Shown: one piece after another, positions 1 through 8,290 of the stretch | How positions within the stretch are numbered: position 1 is the stretch's first letter | Layout: each line of letters opens with the position of its first letter | Source of the DNA: Eubacterium sp. 14-2 | GTDB lineage: Bacteria > Bacillota > Clostridia > Lachnospirales > Lachnospiraceae | Length of the DNA: 64,000 nt | NCBI RefSeq assembly: GCF_000403845.2 | Contig: NZ_KE159569.1 | Location: 125,472 to 189,471, forward strand | Reading direction: 5' to 3' | Notes under the pieces: generated by a model | The model's input: only the letters and a program-made list of their open reading frames with translations | The model's database searches: none | Told to the model about the DNA's origin: nothing | Made by a program: the position numbers and the translations under genes

Positions 1-56
1 TATTCCAGACATTTTCGGAGTTCCTGTACTTTTATTTCTGCCTGTGTTCTCTCCAT
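1..56 (-). CDS. N-terminus of a partial gene, possibly NAD-dependent DNA ligase
   Basis: Only the first 18 codons lie in the window; the gene runs off the left edge. The ATG at 56 follows a purine-rich AGGGAAAG. The visible peptide, beginning MERTQAEIKVQELRKCLE, is a charged amphipathic helix. It resembles the start of bacterial LigA, where such a helix precedes the adenylation domain and leads into a Y-rich 'HNYRYY' segment that would lie outside the window. The identification is a resemblance only and may be wrong. That a coding region begins here is likelier than its name. Confidence 0.35.
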   Translation of the reverse strand, partial: MERTQAEIKVQELRKCLE

Positions 57-131
57 CTTTCCCTGTCCTTTCCCTGTTTTTCCTGAGATACTGTCCCTAT
101 AAATTCCATATCGCCGCCCTGTAAGCAGGTA

Positions 132-875
132 TCACCCCGACAGCCCCTGGCCATGTTCCGCTTTTCCGTAAAAAGCCAGTTCCTGCAATTTCTCCCATTC
201 TTCTCCGGTAACGGCCCGGTAAGCCCCTTCCTTCAAATCTCCCAGCCGAATGTTCATAATCCGTACCCGTTTCAGGTCCACAACCCGATACTGAAACTTT
301 TCACACATTCTGCGTATCTGCCTGTTCAGTCCCTGAGTCAGAATAATCCGAAAGGTCCGCTTTCCCACCTTTTCCACCTGACAGGGCCTTGTGGTGGTAT
401 CAAGTTCTTTCAGAAAAACGCCCTGAGACATTTTCCGGATAAAATCATCTGTAACTTCCCGGTTCACTTTCACAATATATTCTTTTTCATGGAAATTCCT
501 GCCCCGCATAATTGCATCGGCCAGTTCTCCCTGATTTGTCATCAGAATCAGACCATGGGAATTCTTATCCAGTCTGCCGATGGGATAAATCCGGGTGGGA
601 TAACCCACATAGTCCACAATGTTATCTTTTTCCCGTTTTTCCGAAGTACACACAATCCCGCCGGGCTTGTTCACCGCCAGGAGCACCGGCTCTTCTTCCG
701 CGGATACCTTACGGGTTCCGTACATGACCTGGTCTCCCGGACAGACTTTATCGCCCATTACAGCTGTTCTGCCGTTGATGGTAACATTCCCTTTTTCTAT
801 CTGACGGTCTGCCTCTCTTCTGGAACAGATTCCCGCCTCACTGAGATATTTATTAATTCTGACTGGTTCTGACAT
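132..875 (-). CDS. rluF: 23S rRNA pseudouridine synthase, RluF type
   Basis: 247 residues. An S4 RNA-binding domain lies at about 5-50 (INKYLSEAGICSRREAD). The RsuA/RluB/E/F catalytic fold follows, with VNKPGG at about 69-73 and the catalytic aspartate D103 in GRLDKNSHGL. The late QGLNRQIRRMCE motif and the RIMNI segment that follows match RluF, which makes pseudouridine at U2604 of E. coli 23S rRNA. The lysine-rich tail of E. coli RluF is absent. An in-frame GTG at 890 could extend the protein by five residues, but GGGGA sits seven bases before the ATG at 875, so that start is chosen. The gene begins 18 bases after the stop of the upstream gene and is probably cotranscribed with it. RluF specificity is inferred; the enzyme class is secure. 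Confidence 0.88.
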   Translation of the reverse strand: MSEPVRINKYLSEAGICSRREADRQIEKGNVTINGRTAVMGDKVCPGDQVMYGTRKVSAEEEPVLLAVNKPGGIVCTSEKREKDNIVDYVGYPTRIYPIGRLDKNSHGLILMTNQGELADAIMRGRNFHEKEYIVKVNREVTDDFIRKMSQGVFLKELDTTTRPCQVEKVGKRTFRIILTQGLNRQIRRMCEKFQYRVVDLKRVRIMNIRLGDLKEGAYRAVTGEEWEKLQELAFYGKAEHGQGLSG

Positions 876-892
876 TGATAATCCCCACACCT

Positions 893-1324
893 TTATAAAA
901 ATCTTTTTAACCGCTCTATATTTGCTTCCTCAAAATCCATCAGTTCTTCGGCCAGTTCATTGGCAAAACTTCCGGTATTTTTATTGTTATGTTTCACTTT
1001 CAGCAATTCTGCAATTCCTCTTGTATTCCCCTGTATCATCATGTCTGCCACATGAGGCGTGCTGATATTCAGCATGGTATTGGCCTGTATGGCGCCCCAC
1101 AGCATTGCTTTTTCCAGACCGGACTCCCGGGGCGTCAGTCCGTGTTCCCATAATCCCGCCTCCGCTTTCCTCTCAAAATCCTGAAAACGGTTTCTCTGGG
1201 ATGTCAGCTCATAGGCAAACTCCTGATTGTAAATTTTTCCCATCAGTACATCAATGGCGTTTATGGCCATGGCCGCATTCTTTCTGGTCTCTTTCAAAAC
1301 ATTTATCTCCTGATAATTACGCAT
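893..1324 (-). CDS. conserved-looking helical protein, function unknown
   Basis: 143 residues with AGGAGG five bases before the ATG. The protein has no signal peptide, membrane segment or cysteine cluster. It looks entirely alpha-helical: an N-terminal helix containing NVLKETRKNAAMAINAIDVL, a middle section with charged helices, and an acidic C-terminal helix ending EEANIERLKRFL. The spacing of His and Glu does not form a ferritin-like metal site that I can recognise. It sits just upstream of rluF on the same strand, 17 bases from its ATG, so the two probably share a transcript. I do not recognise the family and give no function. Good start signals and normal composition support it being a real gene. 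Confidence 0.72.
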   Translation of the reverse strand: MRNYQEINVLKETRKNAAMAINAIDVLMGKIYNQEFAYELTSQRNRFQDFERKAEAGLWEHGLTPRESGLEKAMLWGAIQANTMLNISTPHVADMMIQGNTRGIAELLKVKHNNKNTGSFANELAEELMDFEEANIERLKRFL

Positions 1325-1448
1325 AGTTTCCTCCTGGTCCGCTGTAACAGCCTGATATCTTCTGTTACGCTGCTTTTCCTATTAGATTGAAACATTTTGC
1401 TTTTTTTATACAGGGTTTTATTTTGTTATGAGAAGTTATGAGAAAAAA

Positions 1449-1580
1449 ATCCTGCTTTGCAGGATTCTCCGCCTGCGGCGGGTTCCTTTGCGACACCATT
1501 CTTTTCCGCCGCAGTGCGATAATTCTTTTTTACCTTACAGGACATCCAAAGGAATTTCCTGTAAGGTAAAAAAGAGAATT
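1449..1580. repeat. dispersed palindromic repeat, diverged copy
   Basis: This occupies the 331-base gap between the unknown helical gene and the SH3 protein. A small AATCCTGC/GCAGGATT hairpin (1449-1467) is followed by a CCGC...GCGG palindrome and then a 17-bp perfect stem, arms 1526-1542 and 1557-1573 (TTTTTTACCTTACAGGA), with outer AATTCT bases that also pair. The order of hairpin, CCGC/GCGG palindrome, GCGAT(A)ATT and long stem is the same as in the copies at 9.1, 31.8 and 48.0 kb, although the sequence has drifted. Its A/T flanks could also make it end transcription. I see no gene in this gap. Confidence 0.75.
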
Positions 1581-1655
1581 ACCCTTTCAGGCAATTCTCT
1601 CTGTTTTCTGTATAGTTGGTGATTGAAAATCGCCGACCCTGCCGGACATGAACAT

Positions 1656-2828
1656 TTAATTATTCAACAGCAAATCTGTTCGGATATATCCGGTCTTTTC
1701 ATTCCATTCCACCTTGGTCCAGCCTTCCGCATAACTCAGAATTACTTTGATACTGTCACCAATAGCTGTGGTTCCAACCAGTTCAGCAGACTCATTCATG
1801 GACACACGGACATTGTAACTGTTGTTGGCAGTAAGAACCGTTCCCTCCGGCACATAATTAATCTCAGGTGTGCTATCCTCCTGAGGAGCTTCCGGCTCCT
1901 GGGTATCTTCCTGAGGCGCTTCCGGTGTTTCTTCCGGCTGGCTCTCTGCAGGTGCATTTTCCTGATCTGTACCGTCAGCTTCCGCCGGTGTTTCCCCTTC
2001 CGGCTGCTCATTATTTTCTTCCGTTGCAACCTCTGTCTGGTTTTCATCCGGGTTATAGGAATCTTTCCATCCTTTGATTGCTTCTGAAACTGTTCCTGCC
2101 ATTGTCTTCAGATTTTCATCTGCCTCTATGGCTGCATCATACTTGCCCTGGAATTCTGTACGGAGCTTCTGTACATCTGCTCCGCTCTCAAATTCACTGA
2201 TTAACGCATCAATTTCACTTTCTGTCTCCTGTTCCTCCATCTGACGGTTGAAAGAACAGTACCGGCTGTCAATGTAACGTCTGCCATCCTCACCGGTTCT
2301 GATATAGAAGAAATCCATACCGGGAAGTCCGCCCTCTACGTTATGGAAATTCATATTAAAGGTAACAGATACCATATTGGAACCTTCATCCAGTCCCTCT
2401 TTGCTGTAACAGGTAATCTCACTGTAGCTTTCCACATACTCATTCATCATTTTAATATAGCTTTTTTCCATATCGGAAAGATTCTGTGTGACAGACTGAA
2501 GCTGTTCAATATCTCCTGCCGCATAGGCATTGTAATAAGTGGACACCAGCTCTTTTACTTCCGGCTGCACGTCCACTGTATACTCGTCTGTTTTTTCTTC
2601 CTCTCCTTCCGGAGTCTTCTCTACTTCCTCCTGCTGTACCTTCGCAGGCTCTTCCTTTCTTTCTTTTCCTTTGTTCCCGTTCAGCATTGTGACTCCTACT
2701 ACTACACCCAGTGCAATTACCACTGCTCCCACGGAAATCAGTTTGCCATTTTTTTTCAGAAAATCACTTTTATTTTCAACTCCGTTTTCGGACTGTTCAT
2801 TACCATCTTTATTTAAAAAATCGCTCAT
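1656..2828 (-). CDS. membrane-anchored protein with C-terminal SH3 domain
   Basis: 390 residues with AAGGAG before the ATG. A short charged cytoplasmic part contains two similar SDFL(N/K)K(D/N)G stretches (2-9 and 21-28). One membrane segment follows at about 31-50, then a Lys/Glu linker. A helical domain spans roughly 85-250 with a mostly beta centre (YYNAYAAGDIEQL at its start resembles NTF2-like folds). A Pro/Glu/Ala-rich linker occupies about 255-320, and a bacterial SH3 domain ends the protein (NVRVSMNESAELVGT, then WTKVEWNEKTGYI). The layout suggests a type II membrane protein with an outer domain that binds the cell wall. Such SH3 domains commonly bind peptidoglycan peptides, but no enzyme domain is present. 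The substrate and role are unknown. Confidence 0.85.
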   Translation of the reverse strand: MSDFLNKDGNEQSENGVENKSDFLKKNGKLISVGAVVIALGVVVGVTMLNGNKGKERKEEPAKVQQEEVEKTPEGEEEKTDEYTVDVQPEVKELVSTYYNAYAAGDIEQLQSVTQNLSDMEKSYIKMMNEYVESYSEITCYSKEGLDEGSNMVSVTFNMNFHNVEGGLPGMDFFYIRTGEDGRRYIDSRYCSFNRQMEEQETESEIDALISEFESGADVQKLRTEFQGKYDAAIEADENLKTMAGTVSEAIKGWKDSYNPDENQTEVATEENNEQPEGETPAEADGTDQENAPAESQPEETPEAPQEDTQEPEAPQEDSTPEINYVPEGTVLTANNSYNVRVSMNESAELVGTTAIGDSIKVILSYAEGWTKVEWNEKTGYIRTDLLLNN

Positions 2829-2907
2829 ATCTGCTCCTTTATTTCTTATCTATATGATTCGGCTGCATTCTGTAGGAATCACAAAATGCAGCGACTAAAA
2901 GTTTCAG

Positions 2908-2979
2908 TGCACCCAGAGGGAATCGAACCCCCAGCCCCAGAACCGGAATCTGGTATTTTATCCGTTAAACTATGGGTGC
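2908..2979 (-). tRNA. tRNA-Arg(CCG)
   Basis: The minus strand folds as a 72-nt cloverleaf. The acceptor stem pairs GCACCCA (2973-2979) with TGGGTGC (2909-2915), with A as discriminator. The anticodon stem CCAGA/TCTGG encloses the loop TTCCGGT, giving anticodon CCG, which reads the Arg codon CGG. The T loop is TTCGATT with a GGGGG/CCCTC stem. CCA is not encoded and must be added after transcription. It stands alone between the SH3 protein gene and aroK. Confidence 0.95.
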
Positions 2980-3024
2980 TTTTCAGTTATTTTTCGGAAC
3001 TCTGATATTGTAACACACTTTTTC

Positions 3025-3555
3025 TCAAAAATCAAAAGAAATTTTTCCATTTTTCAAAATTTTATTAATTTCCCCGGAAATCTCCTCCGGAGTCCTGTCG
3101 TCTGTGGTTATTATTACCTCTCCTGCCCTTTCATAATAAGGTCTTCTTTTCTCAAGCAGCTCTTCCACATATTCCACACTCATATTTTTATTCAGCACCG
3201 GACGGTCTGTTCCCTGGCATACTCTGGAAAATATGGTACGGGAGCAGGCAGTCAGCAGCACAACAACACCACTTTCTTTCATTAACCGGACATTTTCCTC
3301 CCGAAGTACCATTCCGCCTCCGCAGGATACGATTTTTCCTCTCACTGTTCCAAGTTCTCTCAGCAGTTCTGTTTCCAGATTGCGGAAATATCCTTCCCCC
3401 TGGGATTCAAATATTTCATTTATGGATTTTTTCTGCTGTCCTGCAATCTCCTGGTCCGTATCTACCAGTTCAAACCCTGTCTGTTCTGCCAGCAAACGGG
3501 AAACAGTGGTTTTTCCCGTACCCATAAATCCGATGATATATATATTCCCTTTCAT
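3025..3555 (-). CDS. aroK: shikimate kinase
   Basis: 176 residues, the usual length. AroK phosphorylates the 3-hydroxyl of shikimate with ATP in the cytoplasm. The Walker A loop is GFMGTGKTT at 9-17. The shikimate-binding residues are seen as DTD at 32-34, R58 in YFRNLE and the GGG at 79-81. The lid arginine is R118 in TDRPVL. It begins four bases after the stop of aroD, with GGAG overlapping the aroD stop as ribosome site, so the two genes form an operon that catalyses two steps of one pathway. Confidence 0.96.
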   Translation of the reverse strand: MKGNIYIIGFMGTGKTTVSRLLAEQTGFELVDTDQEIAGQQKKSINEIFESQGEGYFRNLETELLRELGTVRGKIVSCGGGMVLREENVRLMKESGVVVLLTACSRTIFSRVCQGTDRPVLNKNMSVEYVEELLEKRRPYYERAGEVIITTDDRTPEEISGEINKILKNGKISFDF

Positions 3556-3559
3556 GCTT

Positions 3560-4333
3560 TCACTCCAGATTTTCTGCTATTTTGTCAAGTATCGCGGTCA
3601 GGTCTTCCAGAGGAATCTGACCAGGTGCAGAGGTTTTCCCCAGGGTTCCAAAGGTAACACAGGAACCACTTATCTGTCCTCCAATCCGGGAGAGAATTCC
3701 TTCCTTCCCCATGGCCATGGTTATCAGAGGATAAGAGGGATATCGTTCCTTCACATGCATGGTTGCTTCCATTAAATGTAATACGTCCGTATTCTTCCGG
3801 GGCATTACCGCCAGCTTGGCCCCATCGGCTCCCAGCTCTTTCATGGCATACAGCTCCCGTTCCATTTCCTCTGTTCCCGGCGTATGAAAAAAATAATGCT
3901 GAGACGCCAGGACACGGACGGAAAACCTGTGAAGCTCCCGGATGACCTCCTCCGGAGCAGACAGTTCAGCTGTTTCCACATCCAGCACATCTCCATAACC
4001 GCTCTTTCCAATCTGATACAGCAGACGGATATATTCTTCTTCTGTAAGTTCCATCTGTCCGCCCTGTTTTTTACTGCGGAAAGTACATACCAGAATCATA
4101 TCCCCGCAGATTTCAGAAAGTTCCCTGAGAATCCCTTCTGCCTCATGCCAGTCCAGAACTGCTTTTTCGTACCAGTCCAGACGCCATTCCACCATGTCTG
4201 CGCCTTTTTCTCCAATCATCCTGGCTGACGCCAGAATCTCTTCTCTGCTCTGTTCCACAATGGGGATGCAGACCAGAGGCCTTCCTTTGGGGGAAATCTC
4301 CTTTTTCTTCCTGCTTTCCTGCTGTTTTCTCAT
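3560..4333 (-). CDS. aroD: type I 3-dehydroquinate dehydratase
   Basis: 257 residues, matching type I (Schiff-base) enzymes, which convert 3-dehydroquinate to 3-dehydroshikimate. EWR at 49-51 is the typical substrate-binding motif. H146 in ASQHYFF is the catalytic base, and K173 in GAKLAVMP is the Schiff-base lysine. TSAPGQ at 234-239 closes the site. The basic N-terminal tail (KQQESRKKKE) is longer than in E. coli AroD. GAGGAG lies six bases before the ATG. The gene is first in the aroD-aroK pair and diverges from aroE-aroF across a 153-base gap. Confidence 0.96.
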   Translation of the reverse strand: MRKQQESRKKKEISPKGRPLVCIPIVEQSREEILASARMIGEKGADMVEWRLDWYEKAVLDWHEAEGILRELSEICGDMILVCTFRSKKQGGQMELTEEEYIRLLYQIGKSGYGDVLDVETAELSAPEEVIRELHRFSVRVLASQHYFFHTPGTEEMERELYAMKELGADGAKLAVMPRKNTDVLHLMEATMHVKERYPSYPLITMAMGKEGILSRIGGQISGSCVTFGTLGKTSAPGQIPLEDLTAILDKIAENLE

Positions 4334-4399
4334 AACCGGCTCCTCTTTCTGATTACTCCGAACCTAAGTATACCCCACAAAAACAAAAGGTGCAAGTCA

Positions 4400-4428
4400 T
4401 TGACATATTTTTTATTATCCATTAAGAT
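4400..4428 (+). promoter_or_regulatory. sigma-A promoter of aroE-aroF
   Basis: A perfect -35 TTGACA at 4400-4405 is separated by 17 bases from the -10 TAAGAT at 4423-4428, about 60 bases before the aroE ATG. It fits the consensus closely and faces the right way. Confidence 0.75.
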
Positions 4429-4486
4429 ACTTAATGTTACAGTTCAACTGTCCGAACCTTTTTAATATGAAATAACAGGTGATACC

Positions 4487-5368
4487 ATGAATATGAATTA
4501 TGAAATAACAGGAGCCACAAAACTGACCGCCCTTCTGGGCAGCCCGGTGGCCCACAGCATTTCTCCCCAGATGCACAATGAAGCCTTCCGGCAGCTTGGC
4601 CTTGATTATGTATATCTTGCCTTTGACGTAAAACCGGAAGATTTGAAAACCACCGTCGAGGGACTGAACGCAGCAGGAATCTGCGGGTTTAATCTGACCA
4701 TGCCATTAAAAGTACATATTCTGCCTCTGTTAGACGAACTGACTCCGGCAGCCCGTCTGGCCGGTGCAGTCAACACAGTAATCGTAAAAAATCACCGCCT
4801 TACGGGCCACACCACAGACGGTGCAGGCTATATGCGTTCCATTTCTGATGAAGGCCACAATATAATCGGGAAAAAAATGACTTTGCTGGGCGCAGGAGGC
4901 GCTGCCACCGCCATCTGTGTACAGGCAGCGCTGGATGGCGTGTCTGCCATTGACATGTTCAAACGAAAAAACGACTCCTGGGACAAAACAGAAGAATTCT
5001 GCTCCCGGACAGCAGCCGAAACAGGCTGTACCATCCGGCTCAGGGATATCGGCAGGGATTACCTGCTGGCAGAAAGCATTTCTGAAAGCGCCATTCTTAC
5101 CAATGCCACCAGCGTGGGCATGGCCCCGGACTGTACTTCCAGTCCCATTCCGGATGCTTCCATGCTCCGCAGGGATTTAATCGTATCAGATATCATTTAC
5201 AATCCCAGAGAAACACTGTTGCTCAAACAGGCCAGAGCACAGGGCTGTACCTGCCTGAACGGCCTGTACATGCTGCTGTATCAGGGAGCTGAATCATTTC
5301 AGTGCTGGACCGGACAGAAAATGCCGGTGGAATTAATTAAGGAAAAATATTTTTCCCAGGAACCATAA
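4487..5368 (+). CDS. aroE: shikimate dehydrogenase
   Basis: 293 residues. It reduces 3-dehydroshikimate to shikimate with NADPH. The substrate pocket shows SISPQMHN at 25-31, the catalytic lysine K75 in NLTMPLK, N96 in GAVNT and D111 in TTDG. The nucleotide loop is GAGGAA at 135-140. The C-terminal helix carries the family's GLYMLLYQGAESF. Two in-frame ATGs occur (4487 and 4493); the first, nine bases after AGGTG, is used here. It stands upstream of the DAHP synthase gene with a 31-base gap, and both face away from aroD-aroK, so four shikimate-pathway steps are encoded here. Confidence 0.96.
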   Translation: MNMNYEITGATKLTALLGSPVAHSISPQMHNEAFRQLGLDYVYLAFDVKPEDLKTTVEGLNAAGICGFNLTMPLKVHILPLLDELTPAARLAGAVNTVIVKNHRLTGHTTDGAGYMRSISDEGHNIIGKKMTLLGAGGAATAICVQAALDGVSAIDMFKRKNDSWDKTEEFCSRTAAETGCTIRLRDIGRDYLLAESISESAILTNATSVGMAPDCTSSPIPDASMLRRDLIVSDIIYNPRETLLLKQARAQGCTCLNGLYMLLYQGAESFQCWTGQKMPVELIKEKYFSQEP

Positions 5369-5399
5369 CATCAAAAACATGATAAAGGAGAGTACACCT

Positions 5400-6431
5400 A
5401 TGAGTTTTACATTTTTAAAAGAGCTTCCGGCTCCCGAAGAAATCAAACAGGAATACGCTTTATCCCAACGGGCCGCTGAGGCAAAGCAGAACCGTGACCG
5501 GATGGTTCGTGATATTATCACCGGAGAATCTGATAAATTTCTGGTGATAATCGGGCCATGTTCCGCCGATAATGAAGATTCTGTCTGCGACTATATCAGT
5601 CGTCTTGGCCGGGTACAGGAAAAAGTGGCAGACCGGCTTGTTATTGTCCCCCGGATTTACACCAACAAGCCCCGAACCACCGGAGAAGGCTATAAGGGAA
5701 TCGCTCACCAGCCGGACCCGGAAAAAAGACCGGATATGCTTGCCGGCCTGATTGCCATGCGTAAAATGCATATCCGCGCATTGGAAGAAAGCGGCCTTTC
5801 CTCCGCAGATGAAATGCTCTATCCGGAAAACTGGCCATATGTGGAAGATCTGCTGTCCTATGTGGCTATCGGCGCCCGTTCTGTGGAAGACCAGCATCAC
5901 CGTCTGACTGTCAGCGGTTTTGATGTACCTGCCGGCATGAAAAATCCCACCAGCGGCGATTTTTCCGTAATGCTCAATTCCGTATATGCCGGCCAGCATC
6001 CCCATCACTTTGTATTCCGGGGCTATGAGGTAAGCACCACCGGAAACCCCCTCACCCATGTGGTCCTGCGGGGAGCTGTCAATAAAAGGGGCGTCTGCAT
6101 TCCCAATTACCACTACGAAGATCTGGAGCGACTGATTCAGATGTATGACCAGATGGAACTCCTGTATCCCGCCGCTATCATTGACGCCAACCACTCCAAT
6201 TCCAACAAACAGTATGAGCAGCAGATTCGAATTGTTAAAGAAATCATGCACAACCGCAGGATCTCTCCTGAAATCAAAAAAATGGTGAAAGGCGTTATGA
6301 TTGAAAGCTACCTTGAACCCGGCTGTCAGAAGGTGGGAGAACATATTTACGGAAAATCCATTACAGATCCCTGTCTTGGATGGGAAGAATCAGAAGACCT
6401 GATTTATCAGATTGCAGAAATGAATGTATAA
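5400..6431 (+). CDS. aroF: DAHP synthase, type I-alpha
   Basis: 343 residues. It condenses phosphoenolpyruvate and erythrose 4-phosphate, the first step toward aromatic amino acids. The family motifs are all present: GPCS at 52-55 with metal ligand C54, KPRTT at 90-94, GARSVEDQ at 158-165, and metal ligand H265 in IDANHSNSNK. It lacks the regulatory ACT or chorismate-mutase domains found in other subtypes. An ATG at 5379 lies before the AAAGGAG ribosome site, so the ATG at 5400 is the likely start. Whether it is feedback-inhibited by Phe, Tyr or Trp cannot be read from this sequence, so the aroF, aroG or aroH label is only nominal. Confidence 0.94.
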   Translation: MSFTFLKELPAPEEIKQEYALSQRAAEAKQNRDRMVRDIITGESDKFLVIIGPCSADNEDSVCDYISRLGRVQEKVADRLVIVPRIYTNKPRTTGEGYKGIAHQPDPEKRPDMLAGLIAMRKMHIRALEESGLSSADEMLYPENWPYVEDLLSYVAIGARSVEDQHHRLTVSGFDVPAGMKNPTSGDFSVMLNSVYAGQHPHHFVFRGYEVSTTGNPLTHVVLRGAVNKRGVCIPNYHYEDLERLIQMYDQMELLYPAAIIDANHSNSNKQYEQQIRIVKEIMHNRRISPEIKKMVKGVMIESYLEPGCQKVGEHIYGKSITDPCLGWEESEDLIYQIAEMNV

Positions 6432-6461
6432 CTGAGGGAAAAAATTTCCCATAAAAGAATC

Positions 6462-6488
6462 GAACCCCGTCAGCCTGCTGCGGGGTTC
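6462..6488. terminator. bidirectional terminator between aroF and xerD
   Basis: A perfect 8-bp stem, GAACCCCG (6462-6469) with CGGGGTTC (6481-6488), is flanked by a pyrimidine run on the right and by TTTTAT on the minus strand. It lies between two convergent genes. Confidence 0.75.
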
Positions 6489-6499
6489 TCCTGTTTTCT

Positions 6500-7381
6500 C
6501 TATCCTCTGGGATGTGTCCTGGCATATACCTCCCGGACACGGTTCTGTGTCATACGTGCGTACATCTGTGTGGTTGAAATATCTGAATGCCCCAGCATTT
6601 CTTTCACCGAATGAAGGTCAGCGCCATTGCTGACCAGGTGAACTGCAAAGGAATGACGCAGGGTATGGGGTGTCAATTCCCCGGTAATACCGGCCTTTCT
6701 TCCGTATGCCTTCACCAGCTTCCAGAACCCCTGACGGCTCATGGCCTGCCCGGAGCAATTGGTAAACAGATACGTTCCGCCCGTTTCCGCCATGGCCGGA
6801 CGCCCCTCCTGCAGATATTGTTCCAATGCCAGTTTTGCCACTGCTCCAAAAGGAACAATACGCTCTCTGCTTCCATCCCGGCAGGTAATATATTCCATCT
6901 GCATATTTACATCCGTAACCTTCAGGGATATCAGCTCTGATACCCGAATCCCGGTGGCATACAGCAGTTCTAACATTGCACTGTCCCGAAGTTCCTTGGG
7001 GCTTTTTCCCTTTGCTTCTTCCAGTAACCGAACCGTTTCTTCTCTTGTCAGTACAGCCGGCGCCTTTTTCTCCACTTTGGGAGCTTTTAAATCTTCGGCT
7101 ATATCTTCTTCCATATATCCTTCTTTCTGCAAATAGTGAAAAAATGCTTTCAGGGCTGTCACACTTCTGGAAACAGTAGAAGGCTTTCTCCCCATCTTCT
7201 CCTGAAACAGAATATAGGAATTCAGTCCTGTAGCAGTAATCTGGCTTACCTGCTCAATGCCCTGCTCCTGAAAAAACTGATTCATTTTTCTTAAATCACG
7301 CTCATAGGAAACCACCGTGTTGTCAGAAGTTTTCCGAATCTCTCTCATATACTGAACAAATTTTTGAATCTCACATGTCAT
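6500..7381 (-). CDS. xerD: tyrosine site-specific recombinase XerD
   Basis: 293 residues. Xer recombinases resolve chromosome dimers at dif near the terminus. The N-terminal SAM-like core-binding domain (about 1-95) is followed by the catalytic domain with all active residues: R146 in ATGIRVSEL, H239 and R242 in HTLRH, H265 in LGH, and nucleophile Y274. The 'SVKEMLGHSDISTTQMYA' run is typical of XerC/D. The neighbours spoIIM and a NUDIX gene give an order close to that around ripX/xerD of Bacillus, which supports a housekeeping role over that of a mobile-element integrase. XerC and XerD cannot be separated with full confidence from sequence alone. Confidence 0.9.
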   Translation of the reverse strand: MTCEIQKFVQYMREIRKTSDNTVVSYERDLRKMNQFFQEQGIEQVSQITATGLNSYILFQEKMGRKPSTVSRSVTALKAFFHYLQKEGYMEEDIAEDLKAPKVEKKAPAVLTREETVRLLEEAKGKSPKELRDSAMLELLYATGIRVSELISLKVTDVNMQMEYITCRDGSRERIVPFGAVAKLALEQYLQEGRPAMAETGGTYLFTNCSGQAMSRQGFWKLVKAYGRKAGITGELTPHTLRHSFAVHLVSNGADLHSVKEMLGHSDISTTQMYARMTQNRVREVYARTHPRG

Positions 7382-7548
7382 ACCTTGCTACCTCGTCTTA
7401 TGGCTTCTTATGGGCAGTTGCTTTCCTATTATAATCATATTCTGACGGAAAATCAATTCCCATTTTTTCGGATTTTTTCCCCTTTTCAGAAGCAGTACAA
7501 GATATCGTTTTTCCCTTTTTGAGGGCTTCAATATGTAGTAAAACTTCT

Positions 7549-8181
7549 TCAGAAAATTTTCAGAATCTGCCTGAGAATCATGGGATTCACATAGCTTTCC
7601 AGAAAAATCCCTGTCAGAAACACTGCCAGCAGTGCTCCGATAACCAGCAGTACCATTCCGTACATCAGTTTACGCTCCGGCAGGCCGCCTTCGTTTTCTC
7701 TGTAAAAGCGCCGGCGTACAAAAACCGCCGTACAGAAACAGAACCCATAAACAGGAATATAAAAAAGATACTGAGGAAAAAGCCCTCCCAAAACCAGAAG
7801 AATTCCTTTTACACCATACTTCGCAATTCCTGCAGAGAGCATAAAACCAATGGAAAATCCCTGCCAGCCCAGCACAGCCATCCCTCCTGCCATTCCAAGA
7901 GAGGTAAACAGCAGGACAAAGAGCAAAAACAGCAGCGGAAGCCGCCTTCCCACAATATAGAAAAAAAGATTTTCCCCGTTTACCTGAGCATAACGGAACT
8001 TTTCAATAAAATAGTCATTCAATACTCCTGCATTGGAAATCGTTTCATTCCCCATCAGATTTGCAGCAAAAATCCCCGCCACAAAAGACACCAGCAATGC
8101 TATTTTCATGATTTTTATCCACAGAGACTCATGTTCTGAAAGTCCTCTCTGCTGCCAGGACATACGCCACAGTTTTTTCAT
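7549..8181 (-). CDS. spoIIM: stage II sporulation protein M
   Basis: 210 residues with about five membrane segments. The N-terminal cytoplasmic stretch contains WQQRGLSEHESLW. A first helix (ALLVSFVAGIFAANLMG) is followed by a large outer loop, then a central hydrophobic block with FTSLGMAGG and a last helix ending ESYVNPMILR. The N-terminal helix, GG-rich centre and C-terminal segment match SpoIIM. With SpoIID and SpoIIP, SpoIIM thins septal peptidoglycan and drives engulfment of the forespore. It lies between the NUDIX gene and xerD on the same strand. Confidence 0.9.
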   Translation of the reverse strand: MKKLWRMSWQQRGLSEHESLWIKIMKIALLVSFVAGIFAANLMGNETISNAGVLNDYFIEKFRYAQVNGENLFFYIVGRRLPLLFLLFVLLFTSLGMAGGMAVLGWQGFSIGFMLSAGIAKYGVKGILLVLGGLFPQYLFYIPVYGFCFCTAVFVRRRFYRENEGGLPERKLMYGMVLLVIGALLAVFLTGIFLESYVNPMILRQILKIF

Positions 8182-8290
8182 ATACTTTCCATTCTTTTTA
8201 CCGTCTTACCCTTATTTTATGCAAGTCCCTGGAAAAAAAGTATCGGCAATATACGGTTTCAGAACAGCAAGTCCCTGAAAGAATGAAAAT

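Noticed and set aside
153-872. 239-residue plus-strand frame opposite rluF
   Set aside because: Antisense shadow of rluF with no ribosome site and no recognisable domain.
5460-6344. 294-residue minus-strand frame opposite the DAHP synthase gene
   Set aside because: Composition typical of an antisense shadow; the plus-strand gene has all family motifs.
6500-7381. Integrase of a mobile element
   Set aside because: Neighbours spoIIM and nudF are chromosomal and match the Bacillus xerD surroundings; no attachment duplications were seen.
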